Assembly (NCBI GenBank): GCA_021843755.1
Contig: JAKBWB010000054.1
Location: 1 to 52,440, forward strand
Source of the DNA: Pseudomonadota bacterium
GTDB taxonomy: Bacteria > Pseudomonadota > Gammaproteobacteria > Steroidobacterales > Steroidobacteraceae
Direction of reading: 5' to 3'
Length of the DNA: 52,440 bases
Below the pieces are notes generated by a model. The model did not search any database, had not been told where the DNA came from, and saw only the letters and a program-made list of their open reading frames with translations. Shown here one piece after another: positions 5,528 through 17,352 of the stretch. The position numbers and the translations under genes are program-made. The number at the start of each line of letters is the position of its first letter. Within the stretch, counting starts at the first letter, position 1.

Positions 5528-8010
5528 GCCTGCACTCCGCAGGATTCCAGAGCCTCGCCCGGCGATGTGGTGCGCTCAGCGCGGGTCACGCCGTGCAGGC
5601 GCTCGAGACTCTGCGCGTGCATACAGTACAGATACAGCCACTCGTTTTCGATCAACTGCAACACCTCGGGCTGGCGCCGCAAGGTCCGTTCGATCCGCTC
5701 GTGCGGGGCATCGATCAGCACCGTCAGGCGCAGTGGGGCGTGTTGCCAACCGGTGCCGTCATGCACGGACTGGCGGGCCAGTCCGATGCGCAGATCGCCG
5801 CTGTGTCCCTCCAGCACCCCGATGTGCCCACCGATCACGTTGTGCAGCAGCTTGTTGCCGCTGCCGAAGCGCTCCGGATCGACGGTCGAGCCGAAGTACT
5901 GCAGGTTGATCCAGTGCGCCACGATCAGCGGGCCGGCGAGCACCTGCTCGAGCACGGCGCCGTCGGGGTCCTGCTGCCAGCGGTACTCGTGCAGGAAGAC
6001 CCGCCCCTCGAGGTCGATGCCGCGAGTCCGCTCGCGCGGCGCGAGGATGAACGCGGCATTGCCGGCGAGCCCCCACTCGGGCCGCACTTCGGCCCAGTCG
6101 CGCGTGCGCCGCCGCAGGCGACGCAGCAAGGCCGCCTCATGTCCGGCGAGGTGCGCCAGACCGAGAGCGGCGGCGCGCTCGCGGCGCACCTGGGCCCCGG
6201 CGCGCCCCAGGCTCGCGCGCAGTCGCTCCAGATCGGCCGCATGGCCCTGCGGGAGGTGCTGTGGAGCGAACAGCTCGACGGTGTCCGTCACGGTGTCGTG
6301 CAGCCCGGCGATGACCACGGTGTGCTCGGGAATATCCACGCCGAGTTCGGCGAGCACGTGCCGTACGGCCGAATCGTTCAACAGGTCGGCGAGGATCCGT
6401 GCGTTGACATCGCCGCTGTGGCCGCCGCAGGCGCCGCAGGCGAGCGCTGCGGCCTGCGGATTGTTGGTGGTGCGCGCACCGTGCCCGATGAGCACGAGCA
6501 GGCGGGCCAAGGGCCGCTCGAGCGCCATGGCGCCGAGGATCCGCGCCGCGAGCCGCGCCTGTTCGGCGAGCGCTTCGGGGCCGCTACCGCTGAGATGCGG
6601 CCGCAGCGAGGCATGCACGGCGCGCGTGAGCCCTGTGCGCGTGAGGTTCTCCGGCGCCCACCCGAATGCCCGGGCGAGCAGCTTCGGCAGATAGGCGAGA
6701 CCGAGGATTTCCACCGTGCTGAACGCGCCGGTGGGCATGCGCGCGAAGGGCTGCAGACTCGCGCGCTGCCGCAGTGTCCGTTGGCGTTGCTCGGCCAGGC
6801 GCTCGTCCTCGGCGGCGTTGCCGCTCGTCTCGAGCGCCGTGAGGGTCGGGGCGAGCAGCGCCGGCAGCTGGGGTCGCTCGAGGGAGGTGCCGAGCGGGGT
6901 GTAGCGCAGCGGCAGCCCGAAGAAGCCGGCGAAGCCGTACGTGCGCACGCCGCGATCGGTCTGCTCGAGGGCGCGGCGCATGCGCTCGGAGCGCACATCG
7001 ATGCAGAAGACCAGCTGCGCGTGCGGCGGTGCGGGTGGTGCAGTCGAGTCCGCGCCGCCAGGGGCGCTCAGCGCGGCGAACAGACGCTCCTGGTAGGCGA
7101 GCTCATGCGCGCGCTGCCAGAGCAGGTCGATGGCGAGCGATCCGCGCAGCTCGCTGTCGGCCGGCGCGTTCCACTGCGCGAGCCAGTCTCGCCACGCCGA
7201 ATGCTCATCGTGCCGCCCGTCGTGCAGCAGCGCCTCCCAGGCCAGGCGGATCACCAGCAATTGCGGCAGGTGCCCGTCATCGGCGCCGGCGAGCGCCGCT
7301 TCCCAGCGCAGAAAGGCGCACCAGGCGGCCCAGCCCCCGATGCGCTGGACAATGACCTCGAGCAGATCGCGCAGCTGCGTATCGCGCACCGCCAGTCGAT
7401 CGAGCGCCCAGTCGAGTGCCGCGTCGGCCGTCCCGGGCAGCTGCGTGGCACGGGGATGGAGCGGCTTGAATCGCCGATCCTCGAGCAGCGCCGCGCGCCA
7501 GCCCGCGAACAGTCCGGGCAGGCGCTGCGGCCGCCAGTCGGCCTGCTGTCGATCGAAGTAGGCTGCGCAGAACTCGCTGATCTGCTGCGTGATGCGCACT
7601 CGCCAGGGCACGCCACCGCCGCGGCGAGGGTCGCAGTCGAGCTGGTCGCTGAGCAGCGGCAGCCCGGCCGCGGCGCCGGCGGGTTGCTCGAGGGCTCGCA
7701 CCGCGGCCTGCGCGCTCGGCACGGCGGGCTGTTCGCGCAGGGCCTGCTCGAGGTGAGCCAGCTGGATCTGTCGCTGCTCCCAGGCGCGCCGGTACTCATC
7801 GCGCGCCAGTGTCAGGGGTGTGCCGCACAGGCGCCGCAGCCGCTCGGCCGCCACACCGAAGCGCAGCGTTCGATATCCCCAGTAGGGGCTGACCGCGACC
7901 TGCCGATCGATCGGCCAGGCGGGCGCCACGGTGCGGCAGGCCGCCTCGAGCGCCGCGCGGCGCAGATGCGGGGTGCTTCGGCACACCGCCGCTGTGCTTG
8001 CGTCGCTCAA
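5524..8010 (-). CDS. dabA: inorganic carbon accumulation protein, zinc-binding subunit DabA
   Basis: The 828-residue protein (DUF2309/UPF0753 family) is the cytoplasmic, beta-carbonic-anhydrase-like subunit of the DAB pump. It is thought to hydrate CO2 vectorially to bicarbonate using the ion gradient supplied by DabB. The family's zinc and active-site residues are in place: Cys336 and Asp338 in CIDVRSE, His510 in HGARTTNN and Cys525 in ACGACGGHSGD. Their spacing matches my recollection of the characterised Halothiobacillus protein (C351, D353, H524, C539). The start is a TTG at 8010 that overlaps the dabB stop (TTGA); a nearby GTG is possible. The open frame continues upstream only as a shadow of dabB. 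Confidence 0.93.
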   Translation of the reverse strand: MSDASTAAVCRSTPHLRRAALEAACRTVAPAWPIDRQVAVSPYWGYRTLRFGVAAERLRRLCGTPLTLARDEYRRAWEQRQIQLAHLEQALREQPAVPSAQAAVRALEQPAGAAAGLPLLSDQLDCDPRRGGGVPWRVRITQQISEFCAAYFDRQQADWRPQRLPGLFAGWRAALLEDRRFKPLHPRATQLPGTADAALDWALDRLAVRDTQLRDLLEVIVQRIGGWAAWCAFLRWEAALAGADDGHLPQLLVIRLAWEALLHDGRHDEHSAWRDWLAQWNAPADSELRGSLAIDLLWQRAHELAYQERLFAALSAPGGADSTAPPAPPHAQLVFCIDVRSERMRRALEQTDRGVRTYGFAGFFGLPLRYTPLGTSLERPQLPALLAPTLTALETSGNAAEDERLAEQRQRTLRQRASLQPFARMPTGAFSTVEILGLAYLPKLLARAFGWAPENLTRTGLTRAVHASLRPHLSGSGPEALAEQARLAARILGAMALERPLARLLVLIGHGARTTNNPQAAALACGACGGHSGDVNARILADLLNDSAVRHVLAELGVDIPEHTVVIAGLHDTVTDTVELFAPQHLPQGHAADLERLRASLGRAGAQVRRERAAALGLAHLAGHEAALLRRLRRRTRDWAEVRPEWGLAGNAAFILAPRERTRGIDLEGRVFLHEYRWQQDPDGAVLEQVLAGPLIVAHWINLQYFGSTVDPERFGSGNKLLHNVIGGHIGVLEGHSGDLRIGLARQSVHDGTGWQHAPLRLTVLIDAPHERIERTLRRQPEVLQLIENEWLYLYCMHAQSLERLHGVTRAERTTSPGEALESCGVQA

Positions 8011-9560
8011 GCCGCTCCGCCCTCGCGTTGGGCCAGCCACTGGCCGAGGCGCCCGTGCGCGCTGCGCACGCCGCGCCAGGGCCATTGCGAGGTGACCAGC
8101 CGCGTGACCGGCTCGTCGAGAAAGTACCCGGCCGCCGCCCAGGCGTACAGGCGCGAGCGATGGGCCGCGGGGCCGGCGCGCCAGGCGTGCGCCTGCGCCC
8201 AGTACAGCCCGAGCAGACAAAGCGCGCCGTACAGCGCGAGTGCCGGTGCGGGCCGTGCCGAGGGGACACCGAGGCCGCGGCTCATCGCCACGTGCCAGAG
8301 CAGATACAACTGAACGGCAAGCGCGGCCGCCAGGAGGTTGCGGGCCCGAGTGAGCCGATCCGGCGCAGCTTCCCACAGGAGCGTCGCGACGCCGAATGTG
8401 CACAGCAGCAGTGCGATCCAGGGCAGTGCGGGGGCGTGCAGCACATCGTGCCACAGCTGCGCCGAGGCTGTGACGAGGCCGGCTGTGACCGCAAGCCCAA
8501 ACAGGGGTGCGACTCGCGGGCGCGGACCGGGCTGCGGCTGCATGCGCTCCGCGGCGCTCTCGCGCACCGCCTCCCCGGAGGAGAGGAACGCGTGCGCCTT
8601 GTAGAGCGCATGCCCGAGCAGGTGCAGCAGCGCCAGAGCGTACAGCCCCAGACCGCATTCGGTTGCCATGAGGCCCATCTGCGAGCAGGTGGACCAGGCA
8701 AGCCGCCCCTTGCGCGCCGGGCAGGTCATCAGAGTCAGTCCGGCGAGCACCGCGGTCGCGCCGCCGACGATCACCAGCAGCGCCTGGGCGGGGAGCGATG
8801 CGCTGATCAGCGGTGCGAGGCGGATCAGCACGTAGCCGCCGAGGTTGACGACGCCGGCGTGCATCAGGGCCGAGACGCTGGTCGGCGCCTCCATCGCCTG
8901 CACCAGCCAGCCGTGCAGCGGCAGCTGAGCGGATTTCAACAGCACGGCTGCGGCGATCAGCAGCGCGGCGCACTGCAGGTCGGCGCCGGCGGCGCCGTGC
9001 GCGCCGGTCAGCTGCGCCAGACGCGTCAGTTCGAGCGTATGCCAGCGCCGATAGAGCAGCAGCGCCGCGCCGAGCAGGCAGATCTCGGCGAGGCGGCTGG
9101 CGAGGAATTTCTTGCGGGCGGCGATGCACGCTCCCGGTCGTTCGCGATAGTGCCTCAGCAGCGGATGCAGCGCGGCGCTGCTGGCGGCCCAGGCCAGCAC
9201 CAGTACCGCGAAGTTGCGTGCCGCAACCACTGCGCTGACGCCGGCGAGCGTCAGCAGCAGCGCACAGACGAAACGCCGCTCGGCGGCCTCGCCGCTGAGG
9301 TTGCCGCGTGAGTAACGGGCGATCACCCAGCCGAGAAACGCGATCAGGGTCATGACCGCGGCGGCCGGGGCGTTGTGCGGGCCGATGACACGGCCCGGCA
9401 CCAGGTGGCTCGCATCGCCGGCAAGCGCCACACCGAGCGCCCCGACCGAGGCGCACGCGAGCGCCGACCAGACCGAGCGGCGGCGCAGCGCCGCACCGGC
9501 CGCGCCGAGCAGGTACAGCAACGGGACGAGCCAGGCGGTCCAGTGCAGGTGATGCGGCAT
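8007..9560 (-). CDS. dabB: DAB inorganic carbon pump membrane subunit DabB (NuoL-like)
   Basis: The 517-residue polytopic membrane protein has about a dozen hydrophobic segments and belongs to the proton-translocating NuoL/MrpA family. The conserved core includes LKSAQLPLHGWLVQAMEAPT followed by SVSALMHAGVVNLGGYVL, with the lysine and histidine residues of the ion channel. DabB is thought to admit a cation down its gradient to drive DabA. ATG 9560 (MPHHLHW) was chosen because the upstream in-frame extension is not membrane-like and would overlap the divergent regulator. dabA begins in the stop codon, so the two are one operon. The 86-bp space to the LysR gene must hold both promoters. Confidence 0.92.
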   Translation of the reverse strand: MPHHLHWTAWLVPLLYLLGAAGAALRRRSVWSALACASVGALGVALAGDASHLVPGRVIGPHNAPAAAVMTLIAFLGWVIARYSRGNLSGEAAERRFVCALLLTLAGVSAVVAARNFAVLVLAWAASSAALHPLLRHYRERPGACIAARKKFLASRLAEICLLGAALLLYRRWHTLELTRLAQLTGAHGAAGADLQCAALLIAAAVLLKSAQLPLHGWLVQAMEAPTSVSALMHAGVVNLGGYVLIRLAPLISASLPAQALLVIVGGATAVLAGLTLMTCPARKGRLAWSTCSQMGLMATECGLGLYALALLHLLGHALYKAHAFLSSGEAVRESAAERMQPQPGPRPRVAPLFGLAVTAGLVTASAQLWHDVLHAPALPWIALLLCTFGVATLLWEAAPDRLTRARNLLAAALAVQLYLLWHVAMSRGLGVPSARPAPALALYGALCLLGLYWAQAHAWRAGPAAHRSRLYAWAAAGYFLDEPVTRLVTSQWPWRGVRSAHGRLGQWLAQREGGAA

Positions 9561-9646
9561 GCGTACTCCGTGGATGCTGGCGATGCGGCGCAGTATCCGC
9601 GCGGGACTGCGAGCTGTAAAATAGAAGAAACAGAAGGAATCGTTCC
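9561..9646. promoter_or_regulatory. divergent dabB / lysR promoter region
   Basis: This 86-bp gap separates the divergent dabB and LysR start codons. Such spacing is typical of a LysR regulator that controls both itself and its neighbour. An AT-rich patch at about 9614-9640 (taaaatagaagaaaca) probably includes promoter and ribosome-site elements for the regulator. No clear T-N11-A dyad was fixed by eye. Confidence 0.5.
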
Positions 9647-10564
9647 ATGACACAGAACATGCGCAACCTTAACTTCCGTCACCTGCTGTATTTCTGGAGC
9701 GTCGCCCAGCGCGGGCATCTCACCCAGGCCGCCGAACAGCTGCGCGTGTCGCAATCGGCATTGTCGGCCCAGATCCGCCAGCTCGAGACGTATCTCGGCC
9801 AGCCGCTGTTCGAGCGTTCCGGCCGTTCGCTGCACCTGACGGAGTTCGGTGCCGTGGTGCTCGATTACGCCGACAGCATCTTCGGGCTCGGCCAGGAGCT
9901 GATGGCGACGGTGCGCGGTGGACTCGGGCAGCGCCAGCAGCACCTGCGCGTCGGGGTGGTGGCCACGCTATCGCGCAACTTCACGGAAAATCTGCTGCGC
10001 CCCGTGTTTGGCCGTCCGGAGGTCCGCCTGACGCTGCAGTCGGGCAGTCTTGCGGAGTTGCTCGAGCAGCTGCGCGTGCACAACCTCGATCTGCTGCTCT
10101 CGAACCGTCCGGTCGTGGCCGAGGCCGAGCGGCCGTGGCGGTGCATGCCGCTCTCGCGCCAGTCGGTGTGTCTGATCGGACCGCCGCGCCTCGGGCGGCG
10201 GCGCTTGCGTCTGCCCGACGATCTGGCCGGCCTGCCGCTGGTGCTGCCTGGACCCAGCAGTGACGTGCGCACCCATTTCGACTTGTGGTGCGAGCGTAAG
10301 CGCATCTCGGTCGAGGTCGCCGCCGAGGTCGACGACATGGCGATGCTGCGTCTGCTGGCGCGCGATTCCGGCGCAGTTGCGGTACTGCCCGAGGTGGTCG
10401 TCCAGGACGAGTTGCGCGAGGGCCGGCTGCAGCGCTACTGCGCGATTCCCGGGGTGTTCGAGCACTTCTATGCCATCACCGCGTTCCGCCACAGCCCCTC
10501 GCCGCTGGTGCAGCGGCTGCTCACGCGAGGCCATTATCGAGCTTCGGCCGGCGCGCCGGTGTAG
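9647..10564 (+). CDS. LysR-family transcriptional regulator of the dab operon
   Basis: The 305-residue protein has an N-terminal winged helix-turn-helix (LNFRHLLYFWSVAQRGHLTQ, then AAEQLRVSQSALSAQIRQLE) and a C-terminal periplasmic-binding-like effector domain from about residue 95. The N-terminus (NFRHLLYFW) resembles the NhaR-like branch of the family. ATG 9647 is preceded by an AGAAGGAA ribosome site; an internal ATG four codons on is the alternative. It is divergent from dabB, as LysR genes are in several chemolithoautotroph carbon-uptake loci, so it probably senses a metabolite of CO2 limitation and activates dabBA. The effector is unknown. Confidence 0.9.
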   Translation: MTQNMRNLNFRHLLYFWSVAQRGHLTQAAEQLRVSQSALSAQIRQLETYLGQPLFERSGRSLHLTEFGAVVLDYADSIFGLGQELMATVRGGLGQRQQHLRVGVVATLSRNFTENLLRPVFGRPEVRLTLQSGSLAELLEQLRVHNLDLLLSNRPVVAEAERPWRCMPLSRQSVCLIGPPRLGRRRLRLPDDLAGLPLVLPGPSSDVRTHFDLWCERKRISVEVAAEVDDMAMLRLLARDSGAVAVLPEVVVQDELREGRLQRYCAIPGVFEHFYAITAFRHSPSPLVQRLLTRGHYRASAGAPV

Positions 10565-10632
10565 CTCGGATTGAGGGTCGACCCGGCAAGCGGCCGCCCA
10601 ACCGTTGGATCGGTGCGCAATGACCTTGTGAC

Positions 10633-10646
10633 TTGATGCGCATCAA
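10633..10646. promoter_or_regulatory. FNR/ANR-type binding site upstream of fabA
   Basis: TTGATGCGCATCAA is an exact match to the FNR/ANR consensus TTGAT-N4-ATCAA. Its centre is about 65 bp upstream of the fabA start, leaving room for a class II site centred near -41.5 with a short leader. It predicts oxygen-regulated expression of the fabA-fabB pair. CRP-family paralogues such as DNR recognise similar sites. Confidence 0.75.
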
Positions 10647-10704
10647 GGACCGATGCGTCCGGCTGGTGTGTGATCAGCGGTTCTTCGCGTCATAAGGAGC
10701 GGTG

Positions 10705-11217
10705 GTGAATACGGTGCGCCAGAGGTTCGATCGTCTGTCCGAGCTCGATCGCGGAATCGCGTTCGAGAACTCCGGCACCCAACTACCTACCGGACCGATG
10801 CTGATGCTCGACCGGATAACGCATGTCGCGGCGGAAGGTGGCGCCCACGGTAACGGCGAGATCCGCGCCGAGCTCGACATTCGGCCCGATCTGTGGTTCT
10901 TCCAATGCCACTTCCCGGGCGACCCCGTCATGCCGGGCTGCCTTGGCCTCGATGCGCTGTGGCAGCTTCTTGGTTTTTACCTCGCCTGGCGCGGCCATAG
11001 TGGCCGGGGACGGGCGCTCGGCGTGGATGAAGTGCGTTTCACGGGACAGGTGCTGCCGGGGGCCCGGCAGGTCACCTATCAGGTGAACATCAAACGGGTG
11101 CTCGTGCGCGGTCTGGTGCTCGGCCTGGCCGACGGCGAGGTGTGCGTGGATGGCCGCCGGATCTATACCGCGGGCGGGCTGAGGGTCGGGCTCTTTGCCT
11201 CGACCGACGGCTTTTGA
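10705..11217 (+). CDS. fabA: 3-hydroxyacyl-ACP dehydratase/isomerase FabA
   Basis: The 170-residue hot-dog-fold enzyme dehydrates 3-hydroxydecanoyl-ACP and isomerises the trans-2 product to cis-3. This is the branch point of anaerobic (oxygen-independent) unsaturated fatty acid synthesis. The catalytic His69 lies in [11 protein letters not shown], and the paired Asp is in the following [11 protein letters not shown], as in the E. coli enzyme. The GTG at 10705 was preferred because AAGGAG sits five bases upstream; the GTG at 10702 is too close. It is followed 13 bp later by fabB, and a perfect FNR site lies upstream, which is notable for a fatty-acid gene. Confidence 0.93.
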   Translation: MNTVRQRFDRLSELDRGIAFENSGTQLPTGPMLMLDRITHVAAEGGAHGNGEIRAELDIRPDLWFFQCHFPGDPVMPGCLGLDALWQLLGFYLAWRGHSGRGRALGVDEVRFTGQVLPGARQVTYQVNIKRVLVRGLVLGLADGEVCVDGRRIYTAGGLRVGLFASTDGF

Positions 11218-11230
11218 GGGCCGGCCGACC

Positions 11231-12439
11231 ATGAAGCGGGTCGTCGTGACGGGTATCGGCATCGTCTCGTGTCTCGGGAACGATGCTGCGACGGTGACGG
11301 AGTCGCTCATCCATTCCCGGTCGGGCATCCGCTCGGAGCCGCAATTCGGGACGTTTGGCCTGCGCAGCCGGATCGCCGGCGTTCCGCAGATCGATCTCGA
11401 TGGGCTCATCGATCGCAAGGACCGGCGTTTCATGGGGGACGCTGCCGCGTATGGGCACGTGGCGATGGCCCGTGCGATCGCCGACAGCGGCCTGACCGAC
11501 GATTTGGTTTCCCATCCGCGTACGGGACTGGTCGTGGGCTCCGGAGGCGGCTCCTCGGCGAACCAGGTCGAGGCTGCGGACGTGCTGCGCAGCCGTGGCA
11601 TTCGCCGGGTTGGGCCCTACCGGGTGCCGCGTGCCATGTGCAGCACCATCGCGGCCTGTCTTGGGACCTCGTACCGGATCAAGGGGCTCAGCTATTCGGT
11701 CAGCTCGGCCTGCGCCACCAGCGCGCACTGCATCGGCGTCGGCATGGAGCAGATCCAGCTCGGCAAACAGGATGTCATTTTCGCGGGCGGTGGCGAGGAG
11801 GTGCATTGGACGCTCGCCACACTATTCGATGCGATGGGTGCGCTCTCCTCAGCGTACAACGATATGCCGGAGCGGGCATCCCGGACCTACGATGCGGACC
11901 GGGACGGCTTCGTAATCGCCGGTGGTGCCGGCATCCTCGTGCTCGAAGCGCTGGAGCACGCGCGCTCGCGAGGGGCGCCGATCTACGCGGAGATCGCCGG
12001 GTATGGCGCCACGTCCGACGGGGCAGACATGGTGGCACCCTCCGGCGAAGGGGCGGTCCGATGCATGCGCCAGGCGCTGGGTACCGTCGAGGAGCCGATC
12101 GACTACGTCAATACCCACGGAACCTCGACCCAGGTCGGGGACATCATCGAGCTCCACGCGCTGAACGAGGTCTTCGGCGCGCAGGTGCCGCCGCTGTCAT
12201 CTACCAAGCCGCTGTCGGGGCATTCGCTCGGCGCGGCGGGTGTACACGAGGCGATCTACTGTCTGTTGATGCTGAAGGGCGGGTTTCTCGCCGGGTCGGC
12301 GAACATCGAGAGGCTGGACGGCGCGGCGCAGCGGTTTCCGATCCTGCGCGAGACGCGCGATGGACAGTTGCGGACCGTAATGACCAACAGTTTTGGCTTT
12401 GGCGGGGCCAATGCCACGCTCGTCTTGCGGCGGATTTGA
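11231..12439 (+). CDS. fabB: 3-oxoacyl-ACP synthase I FabB
   Basis: The 402-residue thiolase-fold condensing enzyme elongates the cis-3 unsaturated acyl-ACP made by FabA with malonyl-ACP. The catalytic triad is visible: Cys161 in SSACATS, His296 in NTHGTST and His331 in SGHSLGAAG, with the glycine-rich NSFGFGGAN near the C-terminus. Length is typical. ATG 11231 ([10 protein letters not shown]) is the conserved family start. It forms a two-gene unit with fabA, 13 bp apart, and is convergent with the SNF2 gene, 54 bp away. No T-rich terminator was seen in that gap. Confidence 0.94.
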   Translation: MKRVVVTGIGIVSCLGNDAATVTESLIHSRSGIRSEPQFGTFGLRSRIAGVPQIDLDGLIDRKDRRFMGDAAAYGHVAMARAIADSGLTDDLVSHPRTGLVVGSGGGSSANQVEAADVLRSRGIRRVGPYRVPRAMCSTIAACLGTSYRIKGLSYSVSSACATSAHCIGVGMEQIQLGKQDVIFAGGGEEVHWTLATLFDAMGALSSAYNDMPERASRTYDADRDGFVIAGGAGILVLEALEHARSRGAPIYAEIAGYGATSDGADMVAPSGEGAVRCMRQALGTVEEPIDYVNTHGTSTQVGDIIELHALNEVFGAQVPPLSSTKPLSGHSLGAAGVHEAIYCLLMLKGGFLAGSANIERLDGAAQRFPILRETRDGQLRTVMTNSFGFGGANATLVLRRI

Positions 12440-12493
12440 TGGACGGGGGATTGCGTTGCAAGCGAGCCAGCGGCCGCCCCGGGATTGCCCGGC

Positions 12494-16690
<4,197 letters not shown>

Positions 16691-16891
16691 GATGGGATTC
16701 ACCTCTCTCGTTCCAGGACGGCGCCGTGACCGGCTCGGCGCCGGCGGCACATGCGGCGTTTGCGGACCTCAGAAGCCTCCTCCCGCCGCCTCGAGCCACG
16801 GGAGGTCTTGCTTCGCGACCCGAGGAGCCGCTGCGTCTGTACCGCCGGTGTCGCTCCGGCCTGAAAGCGTGGCGCTCATCAGTCATCTCGA
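16691..16891. other. intergenic region, nothing recognised
   Basis: About 200 bp upstream of the SNF2 gene contain its presumed promoter. A GAGAGAGG stretch on the minus strand near 16703-16712 may be the ribosome site. No RNA gene or repeat was recognised. Confidence 0.4.
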
Positions 16892-17062
16892 TCATCGTAC
16901 CTGTCCGCCGAAGCGGTCATGATGCCACTGATTGCCGACCGGCACCCTCTTTGGGGCAGGGCGCCGCGCGCCCGCTCCTGCGCCGGGCACTTCGGCGCCG
17001 GCTCGTGCCGCACGCTCCAGCTCGTGCAGCGCCGGGTTGAAGGGCTCGCGGGGCAGCTCCAC
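16892..17062 (-). CDS. possible small basic protein downstream of RHH gene
   Basis: A 56-residue frame from GTG 17062 reads ELPREPFNPALHELERAARA, then an Ala/Gly-rich linker and KRVPVGNQWHHDRFGG. The ends look like natural protein, while the middle could be composition-driven. It begins 27 bp after the ribbon-helix-helix gene on the same strand and could be its partner in a two-gene unit. No ribosome site is obvious and no family was recognised, so the call is tentative. Confidence 0.35.
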   Translation of the reverse strand: MELPREPFNPALHELERAARAGAEVPGAGAGARRPAPKRVPVGNQWHHDRFGGQVR

Positions 17063-17088
17063 CCGCCCGGCGGTCCCGGACGCTCAGA

Positions 17089-17328
17089 TCAATGCGATCC
17101 CCGCGTCGAGTTGCGCGTGCGCCGAGGCAGCGGCTGAGGCGCCTCGGGCCGCCACGGACGGCCCTGCCTCTCCTCTATATAGCCGCGGATCAACCGCCGT
17201 ACGACCTGCGAGGGGGTCGCGTCCTCCTCCACGCACAGGCGCTCGAAGACGGACTTCTTGCGCGGATCGATGAGGATGGTCAGGCGGGCGGTGCGCATTT
17301 CGGGCGGCATGGTGAGAACCCTGTTCAC
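17089..17328 (-). CDS. ribbon-helix-helix (CopG/Arc-like) DNA-binding protein
   Basis: The small protein (79 residues from ATG 17328, or 73 from ATG 17310) carries a classic ribbon-helix-helix fold. The beta strand is RTARLTILIDP, then a first helix (KKSVFERLCVEED) and TPSQVVRRLIRGYIEE. Such proteins bind palindromic operators as dimers and often repress their own promoter. A perfect 20-bp palindrome lies in the divergent region toward the Ehr membrane complex (17355-17374) and is the obvious operator candidate. The C-terminal 25 residues are Arg/Pro-rich and disordered. Confidence 0.75.
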   Translation of the reverse strand: MNRVLTMPPEMRTARLTILIDPRKKSVFERLCVEEDATPSQVVRRLIRGYIEERQGRPWRPEAPQPLPRRTRNSTRGSH

Positions 17329-17352
17329 AGTGGAGTATCAGTCGATGATAAT

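Noticed and set aside
5248-8313. 1021-codon open frame antisense to dabA
   Set aside because: It lacks any domain, is made of Arg/Gly/Gln/Ala-rich sequence and mirrors a well-supported gene with intact active-site residues. In very GC-rich DNA such antisense frames stay open by chance.
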